Assembly: GCA_017507125.1 (NCBI GenBank)
Contig: JAFWBQ010000078.1
Coordinates: 1 to 59,097, forward strand
DNA: 59,097 nucleotides
Source of the DNA: Lentisphaeria bacterium
GTDB lineage: Bacteria; Verrucomicrobiota; Lentisphaeria; Victivallales; Victivallaceae
Direction: 5' to 3'
Shown here: piece after piece, positions 33,518 through 42,982 of the stretch
Position numbering within the stretch: the first letter of the stretch is position 1
Layout of the letters: every line of letters begins with the position of its first letter
Translations under genes and position numbers: made by a program
Notes under the pieces: generated by a model
Seen by the model: the letters and a program-made list of their open reading frames with translations, nothing else
What the model was told of the DNA's origin: nothing
The model's database searches: none

Positions 33518-33558
33518 AACTTCAAACGGTCAATATTTATGAATTAAGGAAAAGTAAA

Positions 33559-34053
33559 ATGGCTGACAACGGCGAAAGCAAAAACGGTGTGATCATCCAT
33601 GAAGCACTCAGCGGCATACTCCGTGCCGGAACTGTATTGAAAAATGCCACCAGACAATTTTTCAGAAACCGCCCGACAACAGAAGTTCAGTTCAATGTAC
33701 TCATGCTGATCAAATATGCTGAGAATCCGGTCACTCAAAAGGAGCTGAGTGAATGGCTGCTTGTAGATAAATCCAATCTGACGGGGCTTGTCGACCGCAT
33801 GGAATCAGCCGGTCATTTAAAGCGTGTCAAAACTGCCAATGACCGACGCAGTTATCACCTGCTTCTGACCGAAGAAGCGGAAAAACTTCTTGAAGAATTG
33901 GAGCAGCCCTTCCGGGAACTTTTGAATTCCATGACAGGAGAATTTACTCTTGAAGAACTTTTGCTTATTACCCGGCTGATGAATAAACTTCAGCACGCCC
34001 TGGACAACCGGTGTGCCTGTTCTGTCAGCACCCTGCCCCGCAAAGAGAAATAA
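33559..34053 (+). CDS. MarR-family transcriptional regulator
   Basis: A 164-residue winged-helix regulator. The recognition region NPVTQKELSEWLLVDKSNLT is followed by GLVDRMESAGHLKRVKTAND and the wing segment DRRSYHLLLTEEA, as in MarR proteins, which bind palindromes as dimers and respond to small phenolic or other ligands. The C-terminus has a CAC motif. It heads an operon with an MBL-fold hydrolase and an SGNH hydrolase and stands divergent to ilvD; a TTGA-TCAA palindrome in its promoter is a candidate site. Confidence 0.92.
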   Translation: MADNGESKNGVIIHEALSGILRAGTVLKNATRQFFRNRPTTEVQFNVLMLIKYAENPVTQKELSEWLLVDKSNLTGLVDRMESAGHLKRVKTANDRRSYHLLLTEEAEKLLEELEQPFRELLNSMTGEFTLEELLLITRLMNKLQHALDNRCACSVSTLPRKEK

Positions 34054-34068
34054 GGAATCTGAATATTT

Positions 34069-35166
34069 ATGAAAGATAAAAAGAAAAAGAAAAAGAAAAG
34101 CTCTTTTGTATGGAAGATTATGCTTTGGGGCGTTGTTTTCATTCTGCTTATTCTGGGCGGCGTTTCGTGCTTTGCGCTCTCTCAGATCGGAAATGGTCCC
34201 TCCCCTTCGGAACAAAAATTTTTCTCCCGCTTCCCCAACTTCAGAGATGGAAGATTTCTGAATCTTGAAAACGTTAAAATGGATACAAAAAAAATGGCAA
34301 AAAGTGCCGGTTTTTTCCGTTTTATCTTCTCTTCCCCCAATGCCCCCCCGCGCCCCAACCCCAGACAGGAATTGATTCGCAAAAGTTTCCCTGTGCGTCC
34401 GGAAGAGTTCAATGTCTGCTGGCTGGGACATTCAACGCTGATCTTTGAACTTGGCGGAGTCCGATTCATGGTCGACCCCGTTTTCGGCAACGCAGCCCCT
34501 GTGCCCGGTATCGTGCGCCGTTTTGTTTCCTCCCCCCTCCCCCGCGCGGAGCTCCCGGAACTGGATTTTGTGGTCATCTCACATGACCATTATGATCACT
34601 TGGAATATGATACGATCCGCGCCTTCAGAAAGAAAAAATTTCCCATTATCACTTCTCTTGGCGTGGGGGCCAGACTCCGCAGCTGGGGGATCCCTGCAGA
34701 GAGGATCATTGAGATGAATTGGAACAACTACACAACAGTTGCAGGAGTCAAAATTACGGCGCATCCGGCAAGACACTTTTCCGGCAGAACCTTTGATGAC
34801 CGGTACACCACGCTTTGGAGCGCTTTCAGTTTTGAACGCAATGGTAAAAAGATCTTTTTCGGCGGTGACAGCGGCTATGGAAAACATTTTGCACAAATCG
34901 GCAGGGAGCATGGCCCCTTCGATCTTGTCTGCCTCGAAATCGACGCCTGGAATGAAAGATGGCCCAACAATCACAGCTTTCCGGAAGAGGTCATCAAAGA
35001 ATTTCAGGAGCTCAGGGGGAAACGGCTGCTCCCTATCCACTGGGGCGTCTTTGATCTTGCGATGCATCCTTATTATGAATCCATCAACAGAGTCTGTGAA
35101 CTGGCAAAAAAATATAACGTGCCTCTTTTGCTGCCGGCTATGGGCGAAAGAAAAAGACTTCCCTGA
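34069..35166 (+). CDS. Membrane-anchored MBL-fold metallohydrolase (NAPE-PLD/UlaG-like)
   Basis: A 365-residue protein. A Lys-rich N-terminus and one hydrophobic helix (WKIMLWGVVFILLILGG) anchor it in the membrane. The metallo-beta-lactamase domain follows: WLGHSTLIFELGGVRFMVDP, the zinc motif ISHDHYDHLEYD, a later AHPARHFSGR, and FFGGDSGYGKH. The layout (LGHST, DPVFGNAAPVP) is that of the N-acyl-phosphatidylethanolamine phospholipase D-like group, so a lipid-derived or cyclic phosphodiester substrate is possible. It starts 15 bases after marR and is likely controlled by it. Confidence 0.85.
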   Translation: MKDKKKKKKKSSFVWKIMLWGVVFILLILGGVSCFALSQIGNGPSPSEQKFFSRFPNFRDGRFLNLENVKMDTKKMAKSAGFFRFIFSSPNAPPRPNPRQELIRKSFPVRPEEFNVCWLGHSTLIFELGGVRFMVDPVFGNAAPVPGIVRRFVSSPLPRAELPELDFVVISHDHYDHLEYDTIRAFRKKKFPIITSLGVGARLRSWGIPAERIIEMNWNNYTTVAGVKITAHPARHFSGRTFDDRYTTLWSAFSFERNGKKIFFGGDSGYGKHFAQIGREHGPFDLVCLEIDAWNERWPNNHSFPEEVIKEFQELRGKRLLPIHWGVFDLAMHPYYESINRVCELAKKYNVPLLLPAMGERKRLP

Positions 35167-35204
35167 CAAACAATTTTCAACGACTGATAAAAGGTTTTAC
35201 GATT

Positions 35205-36644
35205 ATGGCAATGCGGATATCAATTCCCCCCTTGAAAGAGAACAATCTTGTCCGGAACAACTGTTTCGGACAGGGATTGACATATTATCGGTATTCCGGG
35301 AAAGGCAGCGCGGAGATCATGACAGGCCCCCCTGCTTTCTGCCGTTTTTCGCAAGGGCGTCTTTCGCACATATTTGATATTGACAATCAGGAACATGCTG
35401 TGCCTGAGAGTGTCTTTCCGTACAAAGGCTGTGTCTGTTTGAAATTCCGTGCCCGCGGCCGGGGAAAAATCCGGGGCGGGATCAGGTGGCGCCTTTCATA
35501 CGGCAGAGGCGATATGGAATTTATGGAACGACTTACTCCGGAATATGATCTGACGGAGGAATTCCAGGATTATACCTTTGAATCTACCGTTGATGATTGT
35601 CATTGCAGCGTCAATGACAGAATTTTTTTTGACATTCCGGAAGGGACTGCTGATATAACAGGTCTCTGCCTTCATTATCCGGAACCGGCCCATGAAGTGC
35701 TCTTTGACCGGCCGCATATAACAGCTCTGCCGGGAGAAAAGATTTCTTTCAAATGCTCAAATATCAGTGAACTCATTTGCTGTTACGGGCACTCATATAA
35801 TGAAATGCCGCCCCAAATCATCAAAGCACCGTCAACGGTCAATATGGAACTTCCTGCAACCGGAGGGGAAGGCATGCGCTTTGTAGGAATTGGAGAAAGT
35901 GCAAATTCCAGAAAATCCCTCTTTGTTTCCTCCCCTTCCCCCCGCTTTGCAGCAAGGATGCGCCGTTGTAAGTTTCCACAAAAAAAGAGACATTTGCTTT
36001 TTTTCGGAGACAGTCTGACTGCTTATGATACCGGACGCAACTATACAGATATTGCCGGAGCCTTTATGCCGGAAAGCTGGAGCTATACCAACGCCGGTAT
36101 CGGTGGCGATGATCTGCCCCGACTTGTAAAAAGACTCCAAGGCAAGCCCCGCACCTATCGTTTGGAGGATTTTTCAAATATCTGGGAAAGAACTCCTGAT
36201 GAAATTTTTATTTTTTACGGAGCCAACGACGCCAAAGCTGCATGGCACACTGAATACAAACGTCCTGCAACGCCTCCTGATACGCTTCCTGCCCTGTGGG
36301 AAAAACTGGCTCTGATTTTTGAAGAAAAAGCGCCTCTGGCAAAAATAACACTCATCTCAACGCCTCCCGGCTGTTTCCTTTATCAATGGGAACAAACACA
36401 TTCTTTCCGGGAAAAGTCGATTCCTCATTATCTCTTTTGCATTCCGGAACACATAAAACGTTTCAACCGGGAAGCAACTGCCTTTGCCCGCAGCAAAAAC
36501 TGGGGATATCTGGATTTTCATAAAATCTGCATGAATCACGGAAACCGGAACTCTCTCTTTATCCCCGGTGACGGCGTACACATGACCCTCACCGGACATC
36601 AGCTGCTGGCTGCGGCACTTCTTGAGTATCTGCAAAAGGGATGA
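35205..36644 (+). CDS. SGNH-family hydrolase with N-terminal beta domain
   Basis: A 479-residue protein without a signal peptide. The first 250 residues are beta-rich (carbohydrate-esterase-like N-terminal domain). The hydrolase part has all blocks: FFGDSLTAYDT (Ser), AGIGGDDLPRL (Gly), IFYGANDAKAAW (Asn) and IPGDGVHMTLTGHQ (Asp/His). It is probably an acetyl- or acyl-esterase. It is third in the marR operon, 38 bases after the MBL gene. The ATG at 35205 has only a distant AAGG; ATG 35211 is an alternative. Confidence 0.82.
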   Translation: MAMRISIPPLKENNLVRNNCFGQGLTYYRYSGKGSAEIMTGPPAFCRFSQGRLSHIFDIDNQEHAVPESVFPYKGCVCLKFRARGRGKIRGGIRWRLSYGRGDMEFMERLTPEYDLTEEFQDYTFESTVDDCHCSVNDRIFFDIPEGTADITGLCLHYPEPAHEVLFDRPHITALPGEKISFKCSNISELICCYGHSYNEMPPQIIKAPSTVNMELPATGGEGMRFVGIGESANSRKSLFVSSPSPRFAARMRRCKFPQKKRHLLFFGDSLTAYDTGRNYTDIAGAFMPESWSYTNAGIGGDDLPRLVKRLQGKPRTYRLEDFSNIWERTPDEIFIFYGANDAKAAWHTEYKRPATPPDTLPALWEKLALIFEEKAPLAKITLISTPPGCFLYQWEQTHSFREKSIPHYLFCIPEHIKRFNREATAFARSKNWGYLDFHKICMNHGNRNSLFIPGDGVHMTLTGHQLLAAALLEYLQKG

Positions 36645-36649
36645 TACGC

Positions 36650-37867
36650 TCAAACGTTTCCTTTTGCGCGGGAGCGGTTGAAAGCGACCGCGGCAAAAAT
36701 GACTCCGGCGGCAGCTCCGAAACAGGAGAGAATACTCCAGAGCAAAACAGGCGAAGAGGTCAAACGCCCGAAAAGGAGTGAACCGACATAAGGACCGAGA
36801 GCAGCCCCCACACCGCGGACAAACACATATCCGGAAAGGTATCTGCCGACTTTATCAGGAGGCGCAGCGGCTGTAACCACAGCGTAAATCGCAACCTGGG
36901 CAATCAATTCCCCCAAAGTCAGAATAATGACAGAGCTGACCACATCCACAAAGTTTTTGGCAAAACCGAGATAAAAATAGCCGCAGCAGTAAAAAAGCGC
37001 CCCTATGACTAAACGCCAATTGTTGCTGATCTTCAGTTTTCCCATGAGCCTGGTCATGGGAATTTGCCCCAGAATAATGGTAAATCCGTTGAAAAAGTAG
37101 ACAAATCCCAACGCACGGCGGGATAATCCGACCACTTTTGTTGTGTAAACGGAAAGCACTGAATAGAGCTGGGAGGAAAGCATGAACAGGAAAAAAACAC
37201 CGGCGAGAACAGCAAGGATGTGATAATCTTTCCAGAACATCCCCTTTCCGGACTCCAGAGGTTTCAGAACCGGATCTTTCGACACACGGGGCATTTCTTT
37301 AAGGGCGAAATGGATAAAACGTTCTGACCCCAGACAAATACAGGCCGTAATGACAAAAAGCCATTCATAGGGCCAATCTGCCAGAAAAGCTCCGGCGGCG
37401 GGTCCCAGTGCCCAGCCGATATTGATTCCGATCCTGATTTTGCTGTAAGCGTGGGGACGCTCTTCTTTAGTTGTAAAGGAGCTCAAATAGGCATCAGCAC
37501 TGTTTTCAAATATAACTCCCGTACTGGAATTCAGGAAGAAAAGCACGCAGAAAACCCAAAATGGCGCCTCTATGCGGATCATTAACGCAAGAAGCAGAAA
37601 GAGACATGCACGCATCCCCTGCCCTGTGCGCATGAGAATCGTTCTGGAGCAATGGTCTGAAAGCCATCCGGCAAGAGGAGGTATAAATATACTCGAAGAT
37701 GCCATGATGGGAAAAATCAAACCCGCCTGCTCCATAGGAAGATTGCGGGTTTGATGGAGATAAACCGGAATAAAAGGATAGATTATGGAGTAGGCTATGG
37801 AGTTGATCATCCAAGAGCCTGCCAAGGCATTATCCCGGCCTCTGAGAAATTTTTTAAAAAAAATCAT
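36650..37867 (-). CDS. Major facilitator superfamily transporter
   Basis: A 405-residue membrane protein with 12 predicted helices. The loop between helices 2 and 3, GWLSDHCSRTILMRTGQGMR, is the MFS motif A (GxLaDrxGrkxxl), and GINIGWALGPAAGAFL follows in helix 5. The group resembles small-molecule/drug or sugar efflux proteins (MdtH-like); substrate unknown. The ATG overlaps the marC stop (ATGA). It is the last gene of the etfB operon and converges with the SGNH gene with a 5-bp gap. Confidence 0.88.
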   Translation of the reverse strand: MIFFKKFLRGRDNALAGSWMINSIAYSIIYPFIPVYLHQTRNLPMEQAGLIFPIMASSSIFIPPLAGWLSDHCSRTILMRTGQGMRACLFLLLALMIRIEAPFWVFCVLFFLNSSTGVIFENSADAYLSSFTTKEERPHAYSKIRIGINIGWALGPAAGAFLADWPYEWLFVITACICLGSERFIHFALKEMPRVSKDPVLKPLESGKGMFWKDYHILAVLAGVFFLFMLSSQLYSVLSVYTTKVVGLSRRALGFVYFFNGFTIILGQIPMTRLMGKLKISNNWRLVIGALFYCCGYFYLGFAKNFVDVVSSVIILTLGELIAQVAIYAVVTAAAPPDKVGRYLSGYVFVRGVGAALGPYVGSLLFGRLTSSPVLLWSILSCFGAAAGVIFAAVAFNRSRAKGNV

Positions 37868-38466
37868 TTCAGAAAACCGCGGAGACCGTCGGCCATGATC
37901 TGTGCGGCAAGAGCGACCAGATACATTCCTGTCAATTTACTCAGGATCTTGACCCCACGGGGTTTCAGAGCGTTGGCAACTCCATGTGAGAAATAGAGCA
38001 TAAGTCCTACGCCGGCGCAAGCAATAACAATTGCGCCACAATCCCAGATACGCTGGATCTTATCAGTGACTTCTGATCCCATAACCAACAGAGTTCCGAT
38101 GGTTCCGGGGCCGACAGTACAGGGCAAAGCCAACGGAACAACAGCCGGATCATCACCTTCGTTAATATCGCGTGCTTTCGGAGTTCCGGAGTCGCGGACA
38201 AGATCAATGCCGCTCAACATCAGCACCAGACCGCAGCCGATCCGGAACGCCTCAAGAGTGATGCCGAGATATTTAAAAATCAGCTCTCCGAAAAGAAAGA
38301 TGATCAGAGAAATAACTGTAACGGCGCACCCGACGCGGAAAGCCAATTTTTTTCTTGGCTTTTTGTCCATTCCTTCAGTTGTCGCAATGAAAAGCGACAG
38401 AATAAAGAAAGGAGTTAAAAGAAGAAAAAGTTTGACTATTAAACCGATAAAAGTTGAAATTGACAT
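37864..38466 (-). CDS. MarC-family integral membrane protein
   Basis: A 200-residue protein with six hydrophobic helices. The segments FFILSLFIATTEGM, GCGLVLMLSGIDLV, and PLALPCTVGPGTIGTLLV fit the MarC/NAAT family, whose function remains uncertain (suggested neutral amino-acid transport; the link to multidrug resistance was not upheld for E. coli MarC). It starts three bases after purE and overlaps the MFS gene. Confidence 0.9.
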   Translation of the reverse strand: MSISTFIGLIVKLFLLLTPFFILSLFIATTEGMDKKPRKKLAFRVGCAVTVISLIIFLFGELIFKYLGITLEAFRIGCGLVLMLSGIDLVRDSGTPKARDINEGDDPAVVPLALPCTVGPGTIGTLLVMGSEVTDKIQRIWDCGAIVIACAGVGLMLYFSHGVANALKPRGVKILSKLTGMYLVALAAQIMADGLRGFLK

Positions 38467-38469
38467 TTT

Positions 38470-38979
38470 TCAGCGGTTGTTGAGTTGTTCCTGAAGCTCT
38501 GCATCAGCAGCAAGGACCTGAGCCTGCTGCTCTTTGCGGAAGAGATGCAGCTTTTCTGCAATTCCGGCATCAGTCAGAGCAAGAATAGAAAGTGCATAAA
38601 GAGCGGCATTTTTACCACCTGCTTTACCGGCTGTCACTGCTGCCACCGGAATACCCGGAGGCATCTGAACGATGGAAAAGAGAGCATCCATGCCGTTGAA
38701 AGGCGCAGACGCCACGGGGATCCCTACAACGGGCAGCACCGTGTGAGCCGCAATGACGCCCCCCAGATGCGCAGCCATTCCCGCCGCACAGATAATGACC
38801 TTGAACCCTTTTTCCTCTGCAGTTGCCGCAAATTCAGCAGCTTCAGCGGGAGTACGGTGTGCAGAAAGGACACGTGCGGTAAACTTGACACCGAATTTGT
38901 CGAGAATATCAAAAGCGCCCTGAACGATGTCCAGGTCGCTTTTGCTTCCCATCACGATTGCAACAGGAGTGTTATTCAT
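38470..38979 (-). CDS. purE: 5-(Carboxyamino)imidazole ribonucleotide mutase PurE
   Basis: A 169-residue PurE acting in de novo purine synthesis, moving the carboxyl group of N5-CAIR to give CAIR. Motifs: VAIVMGSKSDLDIV, VLSAHRTPAEAAEF, IICAAGMAAHLGGVIA and MPPGIPVAAVTAGKAGGKNA. These indicate class I PurE, which needs PurK; purK is not in the window. It follows rpoZ by three bases. Confidence 0.94.
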   Translation of the reverse strand: MNNTPVAIVMGSKSDLDIVQGAFDILDKFGVKFTARVLSAHRTPAEAAEFAATAEEKGFKVIICAAGMAAHLGGVIAAHTVLPVVGIPVASAPFNGMDALFSIVQMPPGIPVAAVTAGKAGGKNAALYALSILALTDAGIAEKLHLFRKEQQAQVLAADAELQEQLNNR

Positions 38980-38982
38980 TTT

Positions 38983-39243
38983 TTATTCCTGATCTGCTTT
39001 TTCAGAGACTTCCACATTTTCTTCAGAAAGGGCACTTTCCTGACCGGGAGTGATGAACTCGTAACTCAGAAGTCCCTCTGCAATCTCAAGAAGAGCCACA
39101 TCAAGGATCTGTTTGGAGTCACATTTGACCATGGGACGAGCCTTCCCCAACGCAAGCTGTTTGGCGCGTTTGGCGGCAACCACAGAAAGGATCTGGGGAT
39201 CCGGAATCCGCTCTTTAGCTCTGGCAAGATAATCGTTGTTCAT
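38983..39243 (-). CDS. rpoZ: DNA-directed RNA polymerase omega subunit
   Basis: An 86-residue omega subunit, which helps fold and assemble the beta' subunit. Characteristic text: DYLARAKERIPDPQILSVVA, AKRAKQLALG, RPMV and VALLEIAEGLL; the tail is acidic. In many bacteria rpoZ lies beside gmk and coaBC; here those genes are 11 kb away and rpoZ sits between an acyl-CoA dehydrogenase gene and purE. Confidence 0.85.
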   Translation of the reverse strand: MNNDYLARAKERIPDPQILSVVAAKRAKQLALGKARPMVKCDSKQILDVALLEIAEGLLSYEFITPGQESALSEENVEVSEKADQE

Positions 39244-39257
39244 AAAGTTATCCTTTC

Positions 39258-40970
39258 TCAGTAATCAATAATATCACGGTTGTTGTCAATCAAAGTCACA
39301 TCGCCGGACATCACCTGAGCATAACGCTGGTTGAAATCGTGGATGCCGTTGAGGACATAACGCTCGGCAACAGCGGCACGATCCGCACACTTACAGCCGT
39401 CGCGCAGCAGCAGCAGTCCTACAAAGATGATGGTTTCCATTTCCACCAGATTCCGCGCCATGAGATCATGATACGCAGGATTCTTGAGAGAGGAAACAAA
39501 AGAAACCGCCTCATGCTGTTTGTCAAGAAGCGCCATGAGTTTTTCCTTCAGCGAAACAGCCTTCTCCCCGCTGATCTCTGAAGCAACTTCGCTGATCCGG
39601 GTATCAAGATGCCGCTGGATCACGCCGCCGATGGCAGCCACGACCTGCAGCTGGGTGGTTCCTTCGTAAATGTTGGTGATACGGGCATCACGATAGTAAC
39701 GCTCAGCGTTGAAATCACGCATGTATCCGGTACCGCCGTGGATCTGAATCGTGTCATAAGCAATCTGATTGGCGCTCTCGGTACAAAGAGCCTTGCACAT
39801 GGGAGTCAGCTGGGCTGCAACCCGCTCGTAATATTTCTTGAGCTGACGCTGTTCAGGGGTGGGCGTTCCGTGATCCACGATGTGAGAGTAGACGTTCCGC
39901 AAATCGACGATGCGGGTCGTTTCATAGAGCAGTGCACGGGCCGCTGTGAGCTTGCACTTCATGGAACTCAGCATGGAGTAGATAGCAGGGAACTTGTCAA
40001 TAGTGCTTTTGAACTGTTCACGTTCAGAAGCATACTTGCGGGCTTCACGATAGGCGGCTTCAGCAATACCCAAAGCCTGTGCACTGATAGCGACCCGGGC
40101 ACCGTTCATCAGACTCATGACGTAACGGATCAACCCCATCCGGCGCTGACCGACCAGTTTGGCGGGCACGTCATTGAACTGCAGTTCACAGGTGGCAACG
40201 CCGTGGATCCCCATCTTGTCTTCAATACGGCGAACCACAAGTTGAGGACATTTTTCAGCGATGAACATGGAAAGTCCGCGGGCATCGCTGGTACCTTCTT
40301 CAGAACGGGCAAGAACCAAATGCACCTGAGCACAGCCGTTGGTGATAAAGCGCTTCATACCGTTGAGGAACCAGTTGCCCTCAGCATCCTGCCATGCGCG
40401 GAGACGGACACCGGGAAGGTCTGAACCGTAATCAGGTTCAGTCAAGTCCATGGCACCGTCGAATTCACCGGTGGAAAAACGGGGAAGATACTCAGCTTTC
40501 TGAGCGTCATCACCGAAAATGCAAATGGTTTCAGCAATATCCTGAAGTCCGAAGATGTTCTGCAAAGAAGCATCGGCACGGGAGACCATTTCGGTCATCA
40601 TGGTGTAAACGGAAACAGGGAAGTTCAAACCACCGTACTGGTGAGGAAGCATGACGCCCATAACACCGGCTGCAGCAAGATCCTTCAGATTCTGGACGGT
40701 CAGGGGATCATAGGTCACGACACCGTCAGCAAATTTGGCACCATTCAAATCCACTTCGCGGGATCTGGGGGCGATCCGGTCGGAACTGACCTCACCAACC
40801 ACGCTGAGGACGCGTTCATAATTGTCAAGGGCATCAGCAAAGTCCACGGGAGCACCGGGGAACTTGGCGGAACAGGTGTAGTTTTCTTCAAGCATCCCGA
40901 CAGCTTCGGCAAGGTCAAGATTTTTGAGAGTAAACACCAGATCACGGTTATCAGAAAAAAAGTTTCCCAT
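39258..40970 (-). CDS. Acyl-CoA dehydrogenase
   Basis: A 570-residue FAD enzyme that oxidises acyl-CoA thioesters and passes electrons to ETF. Visible: AMDLTEPDYGSDLPGVRLRA (FAD/substrate binding), MKRFITNGC, QIHGGTGYMRDFNAERYYRD and the IYEGTTQLQ motif holding the catalytic Glu region. A C-terminal extension of about 130 residues makes it longer than the 380-residue core, as in the AidB/ACAD-large type. GGAG precedes ATG 40970. It sits directly after etfA, its expected redox partner. Confidence 0.92.
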   Translation of the reverse strand: MGNFFSDNRDLVFTLKNLDLAEAVGMLEENYTCSAKFPGAPVDFADALDNYERVLSVVGEVSSDRIAPRSREVDLNGAKFADGVVTYDPLTVQNLKDLAAAGVMGVMLPHQYGGLNFPVSVYTMMTEMVSRADASLQNIFGLQDIAETICIFGDDAQKAEYLPRFSTGEFDGAMDLTEPDYGSDLPGVRLRAWQDAEGNWFLNGMKRFITNGCAQVHLVLARSEEGTSDARGLSMFIAEKCPQLVVRRIEDKMGIHGVATCELQFNDVPAKLVGQRRMGLIRYVMSLMNGARVAISAQALGIAEAAYREARKYASEREQFKSTIDKFPAIYSMLSSMKCKLTAARALLYETTRIVDLRNVYSHIVDHGTPTPEQRQLKKYYERVAAQLTPMCKALCTESANQIAYDTIQIHGGTGYMRDFNAERYYRDARITNIYEGTTQLQVVAAIGGVIQRHLDTRISEVASEISGEKAVSLKEKLMALLDKQHEAVSFVSSLKNPAYHDLMARNLVEMETIIFVGLLLLRDGCKCADRAAVAERYVLNGIHDFNQRYAQVMSGDVTLIDNNRDIIDY

Positions 40971-40984
40971 TTTGAAACAGCTCC

Positions 40985-42013
40985 TTACTGCTTGGATTTG
41001 AAGGCTTTGATCATCTGCGGAATGACGGTGTTCAAGTCACCGACGATCGCATAATGGGCACAACTGAAGATCGGGGCATCCGGATCAGTGTTGATGGCGA
41101 TGATCTTCTTTGACTCAGCCATACCGGCGCGGTGCTGGATGGAACCTGAAATACCACAGGCGATATAGAGACGGGGACGGACAGTCACACCGGTCTGACC
41201 GATCTGATAGTCATGAGAGATCCATCCAGCGTCAACAGCGGCACGGGAAGCACCGACTTCACCGCCCAGAGCCTCGGCAAGATCATAGATGAGCTTGAAG
41301 TTCTCTTTAGAACCGACACCGTAACCGCCTGCCACAATGATCTGGGCGCCCTGAAGATCAACTTCTTTGTCAGCGCGGACGCGCTCAAGAACTTTGATAA
41401 CAGTTTCTGCTTCAGTAAGAGCGACATCGACCTTTTCGATCTCACCGGTTCTGGAGGTATCAGGCTCACCGAGTTTCATCACGCCTTCGCGGACCGTCAC
41501 CATCTGGGGATCATCCCAGGTATTGACAATGGTGGCGATGATGTTGCCGCCGAAAGCAGGACGGATCTGCATCAGTTTATCGGTATAGCTTTTACCATTT
41601 TTCTTGTCCTCAAAGTCGTCGATCTGAAGATCAGTACAGTCAGCAGTAAGACCTGCCAGCTTTTCAGAAGCGACACGGGGAGCAAGCTCCCTGCCCTTCA
41701 GAGTTGCACCGAAAAGCAGAATATTGGGCTTGTGCGCCCGGATAAGATCCATGATAACTTTGGCATAAGGCAACACAGTAAAGGGTTCCAGACGGGGATC
41801 CTCGGCAAGAAATACTTTATCGCAACCGTAATGAAAAAGTTCAGGAACGGCATTTTCAAGTTTGTCACCAAGAAAGACTGCCTCAAGTTTCACACCGAGA
41901 CGGTCGGCAAGTTCACGTCCTTTGCTGACAAGCTGAAGACTGACAGAAGCGATTTTCCCCGCCTCCTGCTCAACAAAGACCCAGACATTTCCTCTTTTTT
42001 CGCTCATATTCAT
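40985..42013 (-). CDS. etfA: Electron transfer flavoprotein alpha subunit
   Basis: A 342-residue EtfA, binding the FAD that takes electrons from dehydrogenases. The C-terminal FAD domain shows GGYGVGSKENFKLIYDLA, GGEVGASRAAVDAGW, the QIGQTGVTVRP segment and ISGSIQHRAGM. ATG 42013 is chosen over a GTG three bases upstream; it overlaps the etfB stop (TGATG), so the two are coupled. Confidence 0.95.
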   Translation of the reverse strand: MNMSEKRGNVWVFVEQEAGKIASVSLQLVSKGRELADRLGVKLEAVFLGDKLENAVPELFHYGCDKVFLAEDPRLEPFTVLPYAKVIMDLIRAHKPNILLFGATLKGRELAPRVASEKLAGLTADCTDLQIDDFEDKKNGKSYTDKLMQIRPAFGGNIIATIVNTWDDPQMVTVREGVMKLGEPDTSRTGEIEKVDVALTEAETVIKVLERVRADKEVDLQGAQIIVAGGYGVGSKENFKLIYDLAEALGGEVGASRAAVDAGWISHDYQIGQTGVTVRPRLYIACGISGSIQHRAGMAESKKIIAINTDPDAPIFSCAHYAIVGDLNTVIPQMIKAFKSKQ

Positions 42014-42906
42014 CACCCCAGAGTGTGATCACTGATAAGTTCATGGATAAGTTCGTTGATACCGGCCTGAGTCGGTTCAATCTGCTTGGCTTCGCTGGCG
42101 GTAAGCACGACGCTCATCACCTGTTTGACCTTGGTGGGGGAACCGGCAAAGCCGATCCGGTCAGGTGCAGCATTCACATCGGCGGCGCTCCACTCTTCGA
42201 TCAGGAGTCCGGCACGCTCAAGTTCAGCGACTCCGGCGGCGGTCTCTTCAGGAGTCAGCGGAGTCTGGCCGGCAGGTCTTGCCACTTCACTTTTGGTCCT
42301 GGCATTCTTGAAACGCATGATATTGTGGGCGTTCATGGGACGGGGATCATTGGCATCAATAACCGTCAGCAAAGCGGGCATGGGAGCTTCAAGGATCTCG
42401 TAACCGCCCTCAATGGCACGGCGCACCGTAATGGTCTTTTCGGCCAGATCTTTCACCTCTTCCACATAGCAGAGCTGAGGAATGGCAAGTTTTTCAGCGA
42501 TCTGGGGTCCCACCTGAGCGGTGTCACCGTCAATCGCCTGTCTGCCGCAGAGAACAAGATCAATATCGCCCAATTTTTTGACACAGCAGCTCAACGCGTA
42601 GCTGGTCGCCAGCGTATCGGCACCGGCAAGGGCACGGTCGGTCAGAAGGATCGCCCGGTCAGCTCCGCGGTAAAGCGAAGCACGGAGGACCTCTGCCGCA
42701 GCAGGCATCCCCATAGTCGCCACGGTCACATGGACACCGTAACGTTCCTTAAGCTGAAGTGCAAGCTCAAGAGCATTAAGATCTTCCGGATTGAATATTG
42801 CCGGAAGCGCGGCACGGTTCACGGTACCTTCCGGAGTCATTGCATCCCCGGTAATATTCTGGGTATCCGGAACCTGCTTCACAAAAACAAGGACCTTTTT
42901 ACTCAC
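42013..42906 (-). CDS. etfB: Electron transfer flavoprotein beta subunit
   Basis: A 297-residue EtfB, partner of EtfA; it carries AMP or, in bifurcating systems, a second FAD. Text such as VLVFVKQVPDTQNITGD, FNPEDLNALELALQLKE, LLTDRALAGADTLATSYAL, and GRQAIDGDTAQVGPQ is typical. GTG 42906 is chosen as start: GGAG lies nine bases upstream and the predicted promoter (42982-42954) excludes the more upstream GTG. The protein is somewhat longer than average at the C-terminus. The pair plus the acyl-CoA dehydrogenase could form an electron-bifurcating system, but this is inference. Confidence 0.93.
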   Translation of the reverse strand: MSKKVLVFVKQVPDTQNITGDAMTPEGTVNRAALPAIFNPEDLNALELALQLKERYGVHVTVATMGMPAAAEVLRASLYRGADRAILLTDRALAGADTLATSYALSCCVKKLGDIDLVLCGRQAIDGDTAQVGPQIAEKLAIPQLCYVEEVKDLAEKTITVRRAIEGGYEILEAPMPALLTVIDANDPRPMNAHNIMRFKNARTKSEVARPAGQTPLTPEETAAGVAELERAGLLIEEWSAADVNAAPDRIGFAGSPTKVKQVMSVVLTASEAKQIEPTQAGINELIHELISDHTLG

Positions 42907-42953
42907 TTGGTCATACTCCCATTTTAGAGTTAGAGTACAAAAACAATTATTAT

Positions 42954-42982
42954 AATATAGCACAAGAAGATGAAAAAATCAA
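42954..42982 (-). promoter_or_regulatory. Promoter of the etfB operon
   Basis: Minus-strand TTGATT (42982-42977), 17-bp spacer, TATATT (42959-42954). The -35 overlaps the last codons of the GH36 gene. Confidence 0.75.
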
